This document shows positions 26,075 to 35,397 of a stretch of 47,863 nucleotides of DNA, in pieces. The notes under the pieces are model-generated. The model ran no database searches, was not told the origin of the DNA, and saw only the letters and a program-made list of their open reading frames with translations. Where the stretch lies: assembly GCA_028279945.1 (NCBI GenBank), contig JANQMT010000087.1:1-47863 (forward strand), given 5' to 3'. Numbering within the stretch: the first letter of the stretch is position 1; each line of letters opens with the position of its first letter. The DNA comes from JAKSCF01 sp028279945. Its GTDB lineage: Bacteria; Bacillota; Clostridia; Peptostreptococcales; JAAYPU01. Made by a program: the position numbers and the translations under genes.

Positions 26075-28555
26075 ATGAGTCAAAAATTTAATTCTATTGG
26101 TTTAAAGTTTTCAATTTTGATTTTTATGGTCATTATTTTAAGCTGTTCGGTAATCGGTGGATTAGAATTTCGAAGCCTAACGAATAATGTGGAAAAATTA
26201 ATGGGGGAAAAAGCCCTAACCATTGCTCAATCTGTAGCCAGCAACATTGATAGTGAAAAATTCACTCGATTAGTGGAAAGTAACGATGTTAATGATCCGT
26301 ATTATGAAGAAGCTCGGCAATGGATACTTAACATCAATAAAGATATTCAAGCAAGATATTTATTTACGGTTGTTGAAGCTGATTCAGAGAACTTTATGTA
26401 CATAGTAGATGGCTCACGAGAAAAACATGAAGAAGGCTTTTTGGATTATGGATTATTGGATCCAAAGTCCATATATCCTGAAATAGCCCTTAAGGTTTTA
26501 GAGACAGGTGAAAAAGCCCACTCAGAAATCTGGAAAAGTGATGAATATGGAAGCTTAATCACTGGTTATGTTCCTATAAAAAATAAGCAAGGTGAAGTCA
26601 TAGGCATGGTAGGCTGTGATATCAGCGCAGATGAAGTCATGAATGAAGTTAAGTCCCATTTGCCTAATCTTATTTTAGGTGTTTTAATAACAGGTGTTAT
26701 TTTCTTCATTTTCATGTTCATTCTATTCCGTTCATCCATATCACTTCCTTTACAGATTGCATCTAAAAAAGCAAAAGAATTAGCTAAAGGTTTCTTTTCC
26801 GGAGAAGTATCAGAAAAACAAATGAGTCGAAAAGATGAAATCGGGCAGCTGATGCTTGCCTTTCGAGAAATGGAAGACAGTCAAAAAGAACAAGCCGATA
26901 TTGCTAAAAAAATTGCTGATGGACAAGAAAACCTAACGGTTAATGTGCGTTCTGAGCAAGATATATTGGCATTAGGATTAAAAGAAATACTAAACAATAA
27001 CGACAAGCTGTTAGCAGAAATTAAAAATTTATCACAAGCTGCAGCTTCAGGTAATTTAAAAGTAAGAGCAGACGAAAATACCTTTAACGGAAATTGGAAG
27101 AATCTTGTACAAGGCTTAAATGAACTGGTTGAAAAAGTAGATGAACCATTGTATCAAGCAGGCATATACATCAATAAAATGGCTAATGGCGATGAATTGG
27201 AGCTTATAGATACTTCTGAGTATAATGGAGAATTTAAAGCGTTAATGGAGAATTTGCTAAACGTCAGAACATCCCTGTATGATATGATTCATGCAACCCA
27301 AGAGGCTGCACAAGAAGCAGTTAGCGGTAATCTTTCCTTCAGGGCCGATTTATCTAAGCTAAAGGGAAATTTTGCAGCTATTGTAGGAGGTATGAACGCA
27401 GCACTTGATGCCACCACCGAACCTATTAATGACGCTTCAAGTGTGCTTCAGGATATGTCAAAAGGCAATCTTAGTTCAAGAGTTGTTGGGGATTATAAAG
27501 GCGATCATGCACAGATAAAAGAAGCACTTAATGTAATGGGAAAAAATATACAAGGATATATAAGCGAAATATCTCACGTCCTAGAGGCGTTAGCGAATAA
27601 AAACCTTAACCAAAGTATTCAGCGGGAATATGTAGGAGATTTTATTCAACTGAAAGAGTCCATTAACTATATTATTGAACAGTTCAATATTATTATGAGG
27701 GATATTAACGGAGCTGCCGAACAAGTGGAATCAGGTGCCGGACAAGTGGCTTCATCCAGTCAGAATCTATCACAGGGATCTTCAGAACAAGCCAGCTCAG
27801 TAGAAGAAATAAGTGCTTCTATGACAGAAATTTTACAGCAAACCAAGCAGAATGCCATTCATGCGGAAGAAGCCAATGAGATTTCTGTAAAAGCAAAAGA
27901 AGATGCTCAAAATGGGAATCACCAGATGGTAGAAATGTTATCTGCCATGGGTGAAATAAAAGAATCTTCAAAGAATATAGCCAATATTATTAAAGTCATA
28001 GATGATATCGCTTTCCAAACCAATATATTAGCGTTGAATGCGGCTGTGGAAGCAGCAAGAGCAGGCGATCATGGTAAAGGTTTTGCTGTGGTAGCAGAAG
28101 AGGTGAGAAATCTTGCTGCAAGAAGTGCACAAGCGGCAAAGGAAACCACAGAGCTTATCGATAACTCTATAGCTAAAGTTGAGGGAGGCGCTAAAATTGC
28201 GAATCAAACTGCTGAAGCATTAAAACAGATTGTAGGCGGTGTAGAAGGTGCTGTTAATATTGTTGGAACCATTGCAGCTGCTTCAAAAGAGCAAGCCTCT
28301 GCAATAGACCAGGTAAATGTTGGAATCGAGCAGGTTTCTCAGGCAACTCAAAACAATACTGCAACGGCTGAGGAAAGTGCTTCAGCCAGTGAAGAAATGG
28401 CCGGACAAGCTAATATGCTAAAAAATCTCATTCAAGCATTTACCCTTAGAGATACAGGTTTAAAAATAGAGAACTATAGAAAAAATGAGGCAGAAAAAGC
28501 ACAAGAGTCAAAAGATTTAAAAATATCATTGAATGATGGATTTGGAAAGTACTAA
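26075..28555 (+). CDS. Methyl-accepting chemotaxis protein with extracellular Cache-like sensor
   Basis: 826 residues. Helix 1 at about 11-30; extracellular sensor at about 35-195 (RYLFTVVEADSENFMYIVDG, YGSLITGYVPIKNKQGEVIG), a Cache/PDC-like domain distinct from the sensors of the two preceding receptors; helix 2 at about 206-228; HAMP and HAMP-like repeats to about 570. The signalling domain ends near 800, with its tip at about 642-680 (TNILALNAAVEAARAGDHGK). The end reads SLNDGFGKY, close to the KDDLFGKY end of the first receptor. Strong ribosome site GAGGAGG before ATG 26075. It is followed by a long hairpin and then cheW. The ligand cannot be named from sequence. Confidence 0.92.
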   Translation: MSQKFNSIGLKFSILIFMVIILSCSVIGGLEFRSLTNNVEKLMGEKALTIAQSVASNIDSEKFTRLVESNDVNDPYYEEARQWILNINKDIQARYLFTVVEADSENFMYIVDGSREKHEEGFLDYGLLDPKSIYPEIALKVLETGEKAHSEIWKSDEYGSLITGYVPIKNKQGEVIGMVGCDISADEVMNEVKSHLPNLILGVLITGVIFFIFMFILFRSSISLPLQIASKKAKELAKGFFSGEVSEKQMSRKDEIGQLMLAFREMEDSQKEQADIAKKIADGQENLTVNVRSEQDILALGLKEILNNNDKLLAEIKNLSQAAASGNLKVRADENTFNGNWKNLVQGLNELVEKVDEPLYQAGIYINKMANGDELELIDTSEYNGEFKALMENLLNVRTSLYDMIHATQEAAQEAVSGNLSFRADLSKLKGNFAAIVGGMNAALDATTEPINDASSVLQDMSKGNLSSRVVGDYKGDHAQIKEALNVMGKNIQGYISEISHVLEALANKNLNQSIQREYVGDFIQLKESINYIIEQFNIIMRDINGAAEQVESGAGQVASSSQNLSQGSSEQASSVEEISASMTEILQQTKQNAIHAEEANEISVKAKEDAQNGNHQMVEMLSAMGEIKESSKNIANIIKVIDDIAFQTNILALNAAVEAARAGDHGKGFAVVAEEVRNLAARSAQAAKETTELIDNSIAKVEGGAKIANQTAEALKQIVGGVEGAVNIVGTIAAASKEQASAIDQVNVGIEQVSQATQNNTATAEESASASEEMAGQANMLKNLIQAFTLRDTGLKIENYRKNEAEKAQESKDLKISLNDGFGKY

Positions 28556-28578
28556 AAATATAATATTTATAATTTAGG

Positions 28579-28620
28579 TTAAGGTCAGGGATTTTGATCT
28601 TTCAAAATTCCTTATCTTAA
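28579..28620 (+). terminator. Long hairpin between the third receptor and cheW
   Basis: Arms 28579-28597 and 28602-28620 pair over 19 bases with one mismatch and two G-T pairs (core GGGATTTTGA against TCAAAATTCC), loop TCTT. Only a broken T-run follows (TCAATTCTTTT), so it may be a leaky terminator or a processing stem. Confidence 0.6.
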
Positions 28621-28666
28621 TCAATTCTTTTATCTTTAAATATTCATAATGTGTGAGGTGAATAAT

Positions 28667-29116
28667 ATGAGTCAATATCTAACTTTTATAATTGATGAAG
28701 AGTATTATGGCATTGATATTTCAAGTGTTATTGAAATTATTGGAATACAAAAAATTACTGAAATGCCCCAACAGCCGGATTATGTAAAAGGCGTTATTAA
28801 CCTAAGAGGTAAGATTATACCAACCATTGATGTTCGAACGCGTTTTCACAAAGAAACTGTGGAATATGATGAAAGAACATGTATTATTGTTATAGACAAT
28901 AATGAAATGATGGTTGGATTCATCGTTGATAGAGTAGATGAAGTGATGACCATTACAGATGAAAATATATCGGCCCCTCCTAGATTCAATAGTGACTTTC
29001 AAGGACGCTACGTAAAAGGCGTTGCAAAATTAGAAGATCAAATCATTATGCTGTTGGAATGCACATTGCTTTTATCGGAAGATGAGTTAAATGAAACCAA
29101 AATGCTTGTAGTATGA
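28667..29116 (+). CDS. cheW: Chemotaxis adaptor CheW
   Basis: 149-residue single-domain CheW: QYLTFIIDEEYYGIDISSVI at the start, PQQPDYVKGVINLRGKIIPT near residue 40, IDVRTRF, and VGFIVDRVDEVMTI near 90. It bridges receptors and CheA in the cytoplasm. The frame opens six codons earlier at ATG 28649, but the ATG at 28667 has the ribosome site (GAGGTG, 6 bases away). The gene follows three receptors, so this locus supplies receptor and adaptor; CheA, CheY, CheB and CheR are not in the window. Confidence 0.93.
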   Translation: MSQYLTFIIDEEYYGIDISSVIEIIGIQKITEMPQQPDYVKGVINLRGKIIPTIDVRTRFHKETVEYDERTCIIVIDNNEMMVGFIVDRVDEVMTITDENISAPPRFNSDFQGRYVKGVAKLEDQIIMLLECTLLLSEDELNETKMLVV

Positions 29117-29280
29117 TCATTAGCTCATGATGATTAACAAAGCCATTGAATATGCAAATAATAAGATAAAGAATGATGAGAGATTGGCATTTCCTAAGGC
29201 TTAAAAGTGTTTTTAGTTTGATTGTTGAAGTTTTTTTCTGAATACTCGATGAAGAAATAAAGAGATAAACGAGGTATATA

Positions 29281-29760
29281 ATGAGTTTGTATTTAACTTT
29301 TATTGTTGGAAATGAGTATTATTGCATTGATATGGCAAATGTTGTGGAAATACTGAGTACAAATAGAATTATTCCAATACATCAGCAGGAAAAATATGTA
29401 AAAGGCTTTATAAACTTCAGTGACAAAATGGTGCCCGTCATTGATCTGCGGACAAGGTTCTTAAAAGAAATAGGGAATTACGATGATAAGACATGCGTCA
29501 TTATAGCCAAAAAAGAAAAAATAATGGTAGGGTTAATTGTTGATAAAATAGACGATATAATGCCTATTTCTAAGAGCCTTGTTGACAATTCTTTTAGGCT
29601 TTGCTGTAAAAATTGTCAATGTGCTGAGAGTACCTTACAAATAGGAGAACGAAGGATTAAGCTGGTTCATTGTAAAATGCTGCTGACTGAAAAAGAATGG
29701 ATGGAAATAGAGCTATTATTTGAGAATGCCAGGTTTTACTACAGTAAGGCTTCACAATAA
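29281..29760 (+). CDS. Divergent CheW-like protein with a cysteine cluster
   Basis: 159-residue CheW-fold protein: LYLTFIVGNEYYCIDMANVV, HQQEKYVKGFINFSDKMVPV, IDLRTRF and VGLIVDKIDDIMPI align with the preceding CheW. Differences: the conserved NLRGxxIP is NFSDKMVP, and where CheW has SAPPRFNSDFQGRY this protein carries FRLCCKNCQCAES near residues 105-117, four cysteines in eight positions, with a further Cys in VHCKMLL. This could bind a metal or form disulfides. It is probably a duplicate of cheW that has diverged, possibly for a special receptor. GAGGT precedes ATG 29281. Confidence 0.85.
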   Translation: MSLYLTFIVGNEYYCIDMANVVEILSTNRIIPIHQQEKYVKGFINFSDKMVPVIDLRTRFLKEIGNYDDKTCVIIAKKEKIMVGLIVDKIDDIMPISKSLVDNSFRLCCKNCQCAESTLQIGERRIKLVHCKMLLTEKEWMEIELLFENARFYYSKASQ

Positions 29761-29839
29761 AAACACTTTAACAACGTTCTTAAATTATGAAATGATTACT
29801 TTAGTTAAAATATAATTTGATGTTTTTGTCAAAACTATG

Positions 29840-29870
29840 ACTAGCTTGTTATGCAAGCTAGTTTCTTGTT
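29840..29870 (+). terminator. Terminator after the CheW-like gene
   Basis: Perfect 9-bp stem ACTAGCTTG/CAAGCTAGT (29840-29848, 29854-29862) with loop TTATG, followed by TTCTTGTT. Confidence 0.65.
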
Positions 29871-29889
29871 GAAATCCACACTAACTTAT

Positions 29890-29924
29890 CGAACATTACG
29901 GCTGAATAATCAGGTGAATATTCG
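29890..29924 (+). promoter_or_regulatory. PurR-like operator (paired PurBoxes) before xpt
   Basis: CGAACATT at 29890-29897 and the inverted AATATTCG at 29917-29924 resemble the CGAA cores of the two inverted PurBoxes that Firmicute PurR binds, spaced by 19 bases. A further CGAAATAT lies at about 29983. No purine riboswitch fold was recognised here. Confidence 0.4.
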
Positions 29925-30025
29925 CGAAATTGAATAATTTTGAGTTTGTTTCGTAAATATATTGATATTTTTACTCGAAATATGTAAAATTAATTGTTGT
30001 ATATAAAAAAGTGAGGTAGAAGAAT

Positions 30026-30595
30026 GTGGAACTTCTAAAAAATAAAATCATTGCAGAAGGAAGAGTTGAAGGGGATGATATTCTTAAAGTAGACTCTTTT
30101 CTAAATCACCAAATGGATATCCCTTTGCTAAACGAAATAGGCAAAGAATTCAAAAGAAGGTTTAAAGATAAAAAAATAACTAAGATATTAACCATCGAAG
30201 CTTCTGGAATTGGTATTGCGTGTATTGCAGCACAGTATTTTCATGTTCCCGTAGTCTTCGCAAAAAAATCTGAGTCCAGAAATCTGGACAAAGAAGTTTA
30301 TGAAGCTTCTGTCAAATCTTTTACAAAGAATAAAGCTTATAAAGTCAAGATTTCAAAAAAATATTTGACGCCACAAGACCATGTATTAATTATTGATGAT
30401 TTTTTAGCCTCAGGACAAGCTATTATAGGTTTAAAAGACATAATAGACCAAGCAGATGCTAAGCTGGAAGGTGTGGGGATCGTCATCGAAAAAAGCTTCC
30501 AAAATGGCTCAAAGATTATTAAAAAGGATGGTATACATCTGGAATCTTTGGCTATTATTAAATCCATAGAAAACAATAAAATTATTTTTGCTTAA
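30026..30595 (+). CDS. xpt: Xanthine phosphoribosyltransferase
   Basis: 189 residues, the normal length of Xpt. It makes XMP from xanthine and PRPP (guanine is used poorly). The start MELLKNKIIAEGRVEGDDIL and the motifs LTIEASGIGIACIAA, FAKKSESRN and the PRPP loop VLIIDDFLASGQA (near residue 125) identify it. The start is GTG 30026, which gives the family's MELL start; GAGGT lies upstream. It is first in a unit with a BMP lipoprotein and a two-permease ABC importer, which points to salvage of imported purines. PurBox-like sites upstream suggest PurR control. Confidence 0.93.
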   Translation: MELLKNKIIAEGRVEGDDILKVDSFLNHQMDIPLLNEIGKEFKRRFKDKKITKILTIEASGIGIACIAAQYFHVPVVFAKKSESRNLDKEVYEASVKSFTKNKAYKVKISKKYLTPQDHVLIIDDFLASGQAIIGLKDIIDQADAKLEGVGIVIEKSFQNGSKIIKKDGIHLESLAIIKSIENNKIIFA

Positions 30596-30613
30596 ATGAA
30601 GGGAGAGGAAATG

Positions 30614-31714
30614 ATGAAAAAATTGTTAACACTCGGTTTGATTCTAGTATTGACTTTATCTTTACTAGCAGGCTGTGGCGGCGGAGAAGTGCCGGAAGAA
30701 GGTGGAGAAGCAGACGCACCTGAAGTAAAGGTTGGTTTTATCTATGTTGGGCCTATTGGTGATGGCGGCTGGACTTATGCGCATGATCAAGGAAGACTAT
30801 ACCTTGAAGAGCAATTAGGTGTTGAGACTACATATGTTGAAAACGTTGGAGAAAACAAGCAGGAAGTGGATAGTGCGGCAAGAAACTTGATTGACCAGGG
30901 CTATAATGTTATTTTTGCAACCAGCTTTGGTTACATGGACCATATAGAAGCTTTATCTTCTGAATTCCCTGAGATAACTTTCCTGCATTGCTCAGGATAT
31001 AAAAAGACAGACAATATGAGTAACTATTTTGGCGCTATGGAAGAGCCCAGATATTTATCTGGTATAGTAGCCGGTATGAAGACAGAAACCAATAAAATCG
31101 GTTATGTGGCAGCAAAAACTATTCCGGAAGTTATAAGAGGGATCAATGCATTTACTTTGGGCGTAAGATCAGTTAACCCTGATGCTACCGTTCAAGTTAC
31201 ATGGACAAATACTTGGTATGACCCGGCAAAAGAAAAAGAAGCTGCAAAAGCTTTATTAGATAATAATTGTGACGTTATTGCCCAACATCAAGATACAACA
31301 GGACCACAGCTTGCAGCGGCAGAAGTAGGTGCTACGGCAATTGGTTATAACACGGACAGCAGTGAGCTGGTTCCGGATGCATATATGACGGCACCTGTAT
31401 GGAACTGGGGACCTTATTATGCAGATCAAGTACAGAAAGTAATGGATGGTACTTGGACAACTGAAAGCTATTATGGCGGAATGAAAGACGGTATTATAGC
31501 ATTGGCACCGTTAACAGACTTGGCTCCGGAAGGTTCTCAGGAAGCGACGGATGAAGCAGCAGCAGCTATTATAGACGGAAGCTTAAATATCTTTGAAGGA
31601 CCTATCAATGATCAAGACGGTAATGAAAAAGTAGCCGAAGGTCAGGTATTAACCCTTAAAGAACTACTAAGCATGGAATGGTTTGTAGAAGGTGTAGAGG
31701 GTAGTATTCAATAA
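30614..31714 (+). CDS. BMP-family substrate-binding lipoprotein (purine/nucleoside ABC importer)
   Basis: About 366 residues. Lipoprotein signal with lipobox LLAGC near residue 17. The mature part starts VKVGFIYVGPIGDGGWTYAH, the hallmark of BMP/PnrA nucleoside-binding proteins, with later GYNTDSSELVPDAYMTAPVW and WNWGPYYADQV. The frame reaches ATG 30596, next to the xpt stop, but GGGAGAGG fits ATG 30614 best. Linked to xpt and followed by its ATPase and two permeases, it probably binds a purine base or nucleoside outside the cell. Confidence 0.9.
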   Translation: MKKLLTLGLILVLTLSLLAGCGGGEVPEEGGEADAPEVKVGFIYVGPIGDGGWTYAHDQGRLYLEEQLGVETTYVENVGENKQEVDSAARNLIDQGYNVIFATSFGYMDHIEALSSEFPEITFLHCSGYKKTDNMSNYFGAMEEPRYLSGIVAGMKTETNKIGYVAAKTIPEVIRGINAFTLGVRSVNPDATVQVTWTNTWYDPAKEKEAAKALLDNNCDVIAQHQDTTGPQLAAAEVGATAIGYNTDSSELVPDAYMTAPVWNWGPYYADQVQKVMDGTWTTESYYGGMKDGIIALAPLTDLAPEGSQEATDEAAAAIIDGSLNIFEGPINDQDGNEKVAEGQVLTLKELLSMEWFVEGVEGSIQ

Positions 31715-31728
31715 TCAGGAGGTTTGCA

Positions 31729-33279
31729 ATGCAGCCAAAAGTAGCAGTTGAAATGAGAAACATTTCAAAAAGCTTTGGGGCAATAAAGGCAAATGAAAAT
31801 GTGAATTTTACCGTACAATACGGCGAAGTACATGCACTGCTCGGAGAAAATGGAGCGGGTAAAAGTACGCTGATGAATATGCTGTCAGGGATTTATAACC
31901 CTGACAGCGGTTCCGTTTTTGTACACGGTAAGGAAGTACATTTTTCTTCCCCAAAAGAGCCTATCCAAATGGGAATCGGTATGATTCATCAGCATTTTAA
32001 ATTGGTGGATATTTTTACAGCAAGAGAGAATATTATACTTGGCAAAAAGGGCAAGGTTTTTGTTGATAAAGAAAAGATCAATGAAGAAATAGAGTCTATT
32101 TCTGATAAATACGGCCTGGGCATTCAATGTGATAAAAAAGTATATGATATGTCCGTAGGCGAAAAGCAAACACTTGAAATCATTAAAGTACTTTATAGAG
32201 GTGCGGATATACTGATATTGGATGAGCCGACGGCAGTATTGACGCCTCAAGAGATTAAAAAACTGTTTACCATTATTAATAATATGAAAGCGGCAGGTTG
32301 TGCCATTATTATTATTACACACAAGCTGAATGAAGTCATGGAAATAAGTGACCGAGTTACGGTGCTTAGAAAGGGAAAGTCCATTACGACATTGGATACC
32401 AAACAGTCCAGTATTCAAGAATTAACAGAAAAAATGGTGGGAAAGAGTATCGACCTATCTATCACTAAACCTGAAGTATTAAAGAAAGAAAAACTATTAT
32501 CGGTTAAGAACCTTACGGTTAAAAATAGTGAAAACATTTATGCATTAAAAGATATCTCCTTTAGTTTGAAGAGTGGAGAGATTCTTGGCGTTGCAGGCAT
32601 AGCAGGAAGTGGACAAAAAGAACTTTGTGAAACCATAGCAGGACTTTGTAAATCTGAAAATGGAGAGATATTTTTTGAGGGAGATAATATTTTAGGAAAA
32701 TCTCCCAAAGATATTATCAGATTGGGTATTCGAATGGGCTTTATCCCGGAAGACCGATTGGGAATGGGTCTTGTTGCATCTATGGATATCGTTCATAATT
32801 TGATACTCAAAGATTATCAAACTCAAAAAGGTATGTTTTTAAGAAGAAAACATATCGTTGAAAAAGCGGAAAAAATCGTCCAACGACTTGATATAAATAC
32901 ACCCAGTATTCATCATCCGGTTCGAAAGCTTTCAGGCGGCAATATACAAAAAGTGCTCTTAGGCAGAGAGATCGATTCTGACCCTAAAGTATTGATTACG
33001 GCTTACCCTGTAAGAGGATTAGATATTGGGGCATCATTTAGAATATACGATCTGCTCAATGAACAAAAGAATAACGGTGTTGGCATTTTGTTCATTGGTG
33101 AGGATTTAGATGTCCTTATGGAATTGTGTGATCGAATAATGGTATTATGCGATGGCGAACTGACGGGAGTCGTTAAGACAGACAATATCACTAAAGAAGA
33201 AATCGGTTTGCTGATGGCAGGAGAGTCTATATTAGACCAAGGAGGTAAAAGCCATGCTGAAGATAACAAAACGCGATGA
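31729..33279 (+). CDS. Nucleoside/purine ABC importer, double ATPase (NupO/YufO-like)
   Basis: 516 residues with two nucleotide-binding domains. Domain 1: Walker A GENGAGKST (near 44), signature MSVGEKQTLEI and Walker B ILILDEPTAVLTPQE (near 164). Domain 2 from about 260: degenerate Walker A (GIAGSGQKE), signature KLSGGNIQKVLLGRE, and ITAYPVRGLDIGA in place of a normal Walker B, a pattern usual in the BMP-linked ATPases. One site is therefore the main hydrolytic one. It begins 14 bases after the lipoprotein gene (CAGGAGG) and overlaps the first permease gene by 26 bases. Confidence 0.92.
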   Translation: MQPKVAVEMRNISKSFGAIKANENVNFTVQYGEVHALLGENGAGKSTLMNMLSGIYNPDSGSVFVHGKEVHFSSPKEPIQMGIGMIHQHFKLVDIFTARENIILGKKGKVFVDKEKINEEIESISDKYGLGIQCDKKVYDMSVGEKQTLEIIKVLYRGADILILDEPTAVLTPQEIKKLFTIINNMKAAGCAIIIITHKLNEVMEISDRVTVLRKGKSITTLDTKQSSIQELTEKMVGKSIDLSITKPEVLKKEKLLSVKNLTVKNSENIYALKDISFSLKSGEILGVAGIAGSGQKELCETIAGLCKSENGEIFFEGDNILGKSPKDIIRLGIRMGFIPEDRLGMGLVASMDIVHNLILKDYQTQKGMFLRRKHIVEKAEKIVQRLDINTPSIHHPVRKLSGGNIQKVLLGREIDSDPKVLITAYPVRGLDIGASFRIYDLLNEQKNNGVGILFIGEDLDVLMELCDRIMVLCDGELTGVVKTDNITKEEIGLLMAGESILDQGGKSHAEDNKTR

Positions 33280-34324
33280 CTTAAGTCAAAAACAAATCGC
33301 AGTAACGCGTACGGCAGCTATTTTACTGGCTATTGCTTTTTCTGGTATATTCATTTTGATTTTAGGATTTAACCCTGTAGAAGTTTTTTCAAATATGGTA
33401 AAAGGTTCTATAGGTACTGCACATAGGATAAAAGAAACCATTAATATTACCATACCTTTGGTGATTACTTCACTGGGTATTTTGGTTGCTTTCAAAATGA
33501 AATTTTGGAATATTGGCGGCGAAGGTCAAATTTTAATGGGGGGATTTGCTGCAAGCTATATTGCATTGAATTATGCGCATCTTCCTAAACCCGCTTTACT
33601 TTTAATTATGGCGCTTTTCGGTATTATTGGGGGTAGTATATGGGCCTTTATTCCGGCATTTTTTAAGATGCGGTTTGGTACCAATGAAACCATTTTCACT
33701 TTGATGATGAATTATATCGCAATAAAATGGGTGGGATACCTTCAATATGGGCCTTGGAAAGATCCGGCATCCATGGGATTTGCTAAAATAGCAAATTTTG
33801 AAGAGAGTGCCATACTGCCAAAGCTCTTTGGTGTTCATATTGGATGGTTGATTGCTTTAATCTTAGTATGTGTCATATATGTTTTTATCAACCATACTAA
33901 GAAAGGTTATGAAGTAACCGTAGTAGGTGAAAGTACTGCCACAGCAAAGTATGCAGGGATGAATGTTAAGATTATCGTTATTTTTGCAATGATTATCAGT
34001 GGGGGTTTATGCGGTTTGGCAGGGATGATTCAGGCATCGGGAATAGAAAGAACCTTGACGGCTTCTCTATCCGGTGGATATGGATTTACAGCAATTATTA
34101 CCACTTGGCTTTCAGGACTAAAAGCACCATTTGTTGTATTAACTGCATTTATTTTTGCGGTTATGATTCAAGGCGGGAACTTCATACAGATATCACTGAA
34201 AGTACCCAATGCAGCAGCCGATATGATTCAAGGCATTATACTGTTTTTTATACTTGGAAGCGAGTTTTTTATTCAATATAAAGTATCTTTTAGAAAACAA
34301 ATAAGAAAGTATCAGGAGGATTAG
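33254..34324 (+). CDS. Nucleoside/purine ABC importer permease 1 (NupP-like)
   Basis: 356-residue membrane protein of the BPD_transp_2 (branched-chain amino acid/ribose) permease family, about ten helices. Typical motifs: FKMKFWNIGGEGQILMGGFA near residue 77, FGTNETIFTLMMNYIA near 140, and GGLCGLAGMIQASG near 250. The start lies inside the 3' end of the ATPase gene with AAGGAGG before ATG 33254, which shows tight coupling. It forms a heterodimer with the next permease. Confidence 0.92.
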   Translation: MLKITKRDDLSQKQIAVTRTAAILLAIAFSGIFILILGFNPVEVFSNMVKGSIGTAHRIKETINITIPLVITSLGILVAFKMKFWNIGGEGQILMGGFAASYIALNYAHLPKPALLLIMALFGIIGGSIWAFIPAFFKMRFGTNETIFTLMMNYIAIKWVGYLQYGPWKDPASMGFAKIANFEESAILPKLFGVHIGWLIALILVCVIYVFINHTKKGYEVTVVGESTATAKYAGMNVKIIVIFAMIISGGLCGLAGMIQASGIERTLTASLSGGYGFTAIITTWLSGLKAPFVVLTAFIFAVMIQGGNFIQISLKVPNAAADMIQGIILFFILGSEFFIQYKVSFRKQIRKYQED

Positions 34325-34325
34325 G

Positions 34326-35255
34326 ATGGATACTTCATTTTTTGCAGCGGCTATTGTATCGGCAACCCCCTTGTTATTTGCAACCTTAGGAGAACTCATC
34401 ACAGAACGGTCAGGCAACCTAAACCTGGGTGTTGAAGGTATGATGCTGATGGGTGCTGTTGTAGGTTTCTTTGTAGGGCTTTTGAGTGATAATCCTTTAA
34501 TGGCCATTACAGGTGCGGCTTTAGCAGGCGGTATAGGGGCCTTTATATATGCATTTTTAACCGTAACATTTAGAGCCAATCAAGTCGTAACCGGGCTTGC
34601 TTTAACCATATTTGGAGCAGGTTTTGCCAGCTTTTTAGGCGCAAGCTTGACGGGCCAGATTATACCAAAGGGTATTAAAGCATTTTTCGGAAAATCTCAT
34701 ATCCCATTGCTTTCTGATATTCCTATAATTGGGGACGTATTTTTTAAACAGGACTTATTTATTTATTTTGGATATATTGTGACCGTTCTCATTGGGATTT
34801 ATCTATACAAAACCCGTAAGGGTTTAAACCTTAGGTCCGTGGGCGAAAATGCTGCAGCAGCAGATGCTTCGGGAATTAATGTGACGTTATATAAATATGT
34901 ACACATCATCCTAGGCGGCATCCTATGCGGTTTAGGCGGTGCGTATCTTTCTTTGGTTTATGTACCGGTTTGGCAGGATAATATTACTGCAGGAAGAGGC
35001 TGGATTGCAGTTGCCCTAGTTATTTTTGCTTCATGGAATCCGTATAAAGCCATGCTGGGTGCTTTTCTGTTTGGAGGATTGGATATTATTGGTTTTAGGC
35101 TTCAAGGTCATAACATTCATATCTCACAATATGTTATAGATATGTTTCCTTACTTTGCCACTATAATTGTTTTGGTATTACAATCCAATAGAAATAAAAA
35201 AGAGAATCAACCCCCTAGTAATTTAGGAGAACCTTATTTTAGAGAAGAAAGATAG
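34326..35255 (+). CDS. Nucleoside/purine ABC importer permease 2 (NupQ-like)
   Basis: 309-residue partner permease, about eight to ten helices. TPLLFATLGELITERSGNLN and LGVEGMMLMGAVVGF near residue 40, TFRANQVVTGLALTIFGAG near 90, and a late GRGWIAVALVIFASWNPY with ALFGG-type helices are diagnostic of the second BMP permease. It begins one base after the previous stop region (GGAGG before ATG 34326) and ends the operon at a clear terminator. With xpt it gives uptake and salvage of purines. Confidence 0.92.
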   Translation: MDTSFFAAAIVSATPLLFATLGELITERSGNLNLGVEGMMLMGAVVGFFVGLLSDNPLMAITGAALAGGIGAFIYAFLTVTFRANQVVTGLALTIFGAGFASFLGASLTGQIIPKGIKAFFGKSHIPLLSDIPIIGDVFFKQDLFIYFGYIVTVLIGIYLYKTRKGLNLRSVGENAAAADASGINVTLYKYVHIILGGILCGLGGAYLSLVYVPVWQDNITAGRGWIAVALVIFASWNPYKAMLGAFLFGGLDIIGFRLQGHNIHISQYVIDMFPYFATIIVLVLQSNRNKKENQPPSNLGEPYFREER

Positions 35256-35271
35256 ATTCATAAAGGTGTTG

Positions 35272-35303
35272 AAAAAGTTGGAACAGAATGCCAACTTTTT
35301 TAT
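35272..35303 (+). terminator. Terminator of the xpt/purine-importer operon
   Basis: Perfect 10-bp stem AAAAAGTTGG/CCAACTTTTT (35272-35281, 35291-35300), loop AACAGAATG, with a T-rich tail. Confidence 0.85.
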
Positions 35304-35326
35304 TACCTTTTTTTTGCTGCTTATTT

Positions 35327-35340
35327 TAGACAAATGTAAA
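35327..35340. promoter_or_regulatory. BlaI/MecI-type operator, copy 1
   Basis: TAGACAAATGTAAA, with the ACA-NN-TGT core of BlaI/MecI sites, in the context TATTTTAGACAAATGTAAAA. Copy 2 has nearly the same flanks. Confidence 0.5.
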
Positions 35341-35357
35341 ATATTTTCAGTTAGCCC

Positions 35358-35386
35358 TTGACTTTTATTTTAGACAAGTGTAAAAT
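35358..35386 (+). promoter_or_regulatory. Promoter of the BlaI/BlaR-like pair, with operator copy 2
   Basis: -35 TTGACT (35358-35363), 17-base spacer, -10 TAAAAT (35381-35386). Operator copy TAGACAAGTGTAAA (35371-35384) covers the -10, so binding would repress the pair. Confidence 0.7.
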
Positions 35387-35397
35387 AAAAGACGTTA

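Noticed and set aside
31885..32418. 177-codon minus-strand frame inside the nucleoside importer ATPase gene
   Set aside because: Antisense to conserved ATPase motifs and low-complexity in composition; a shadow frame.
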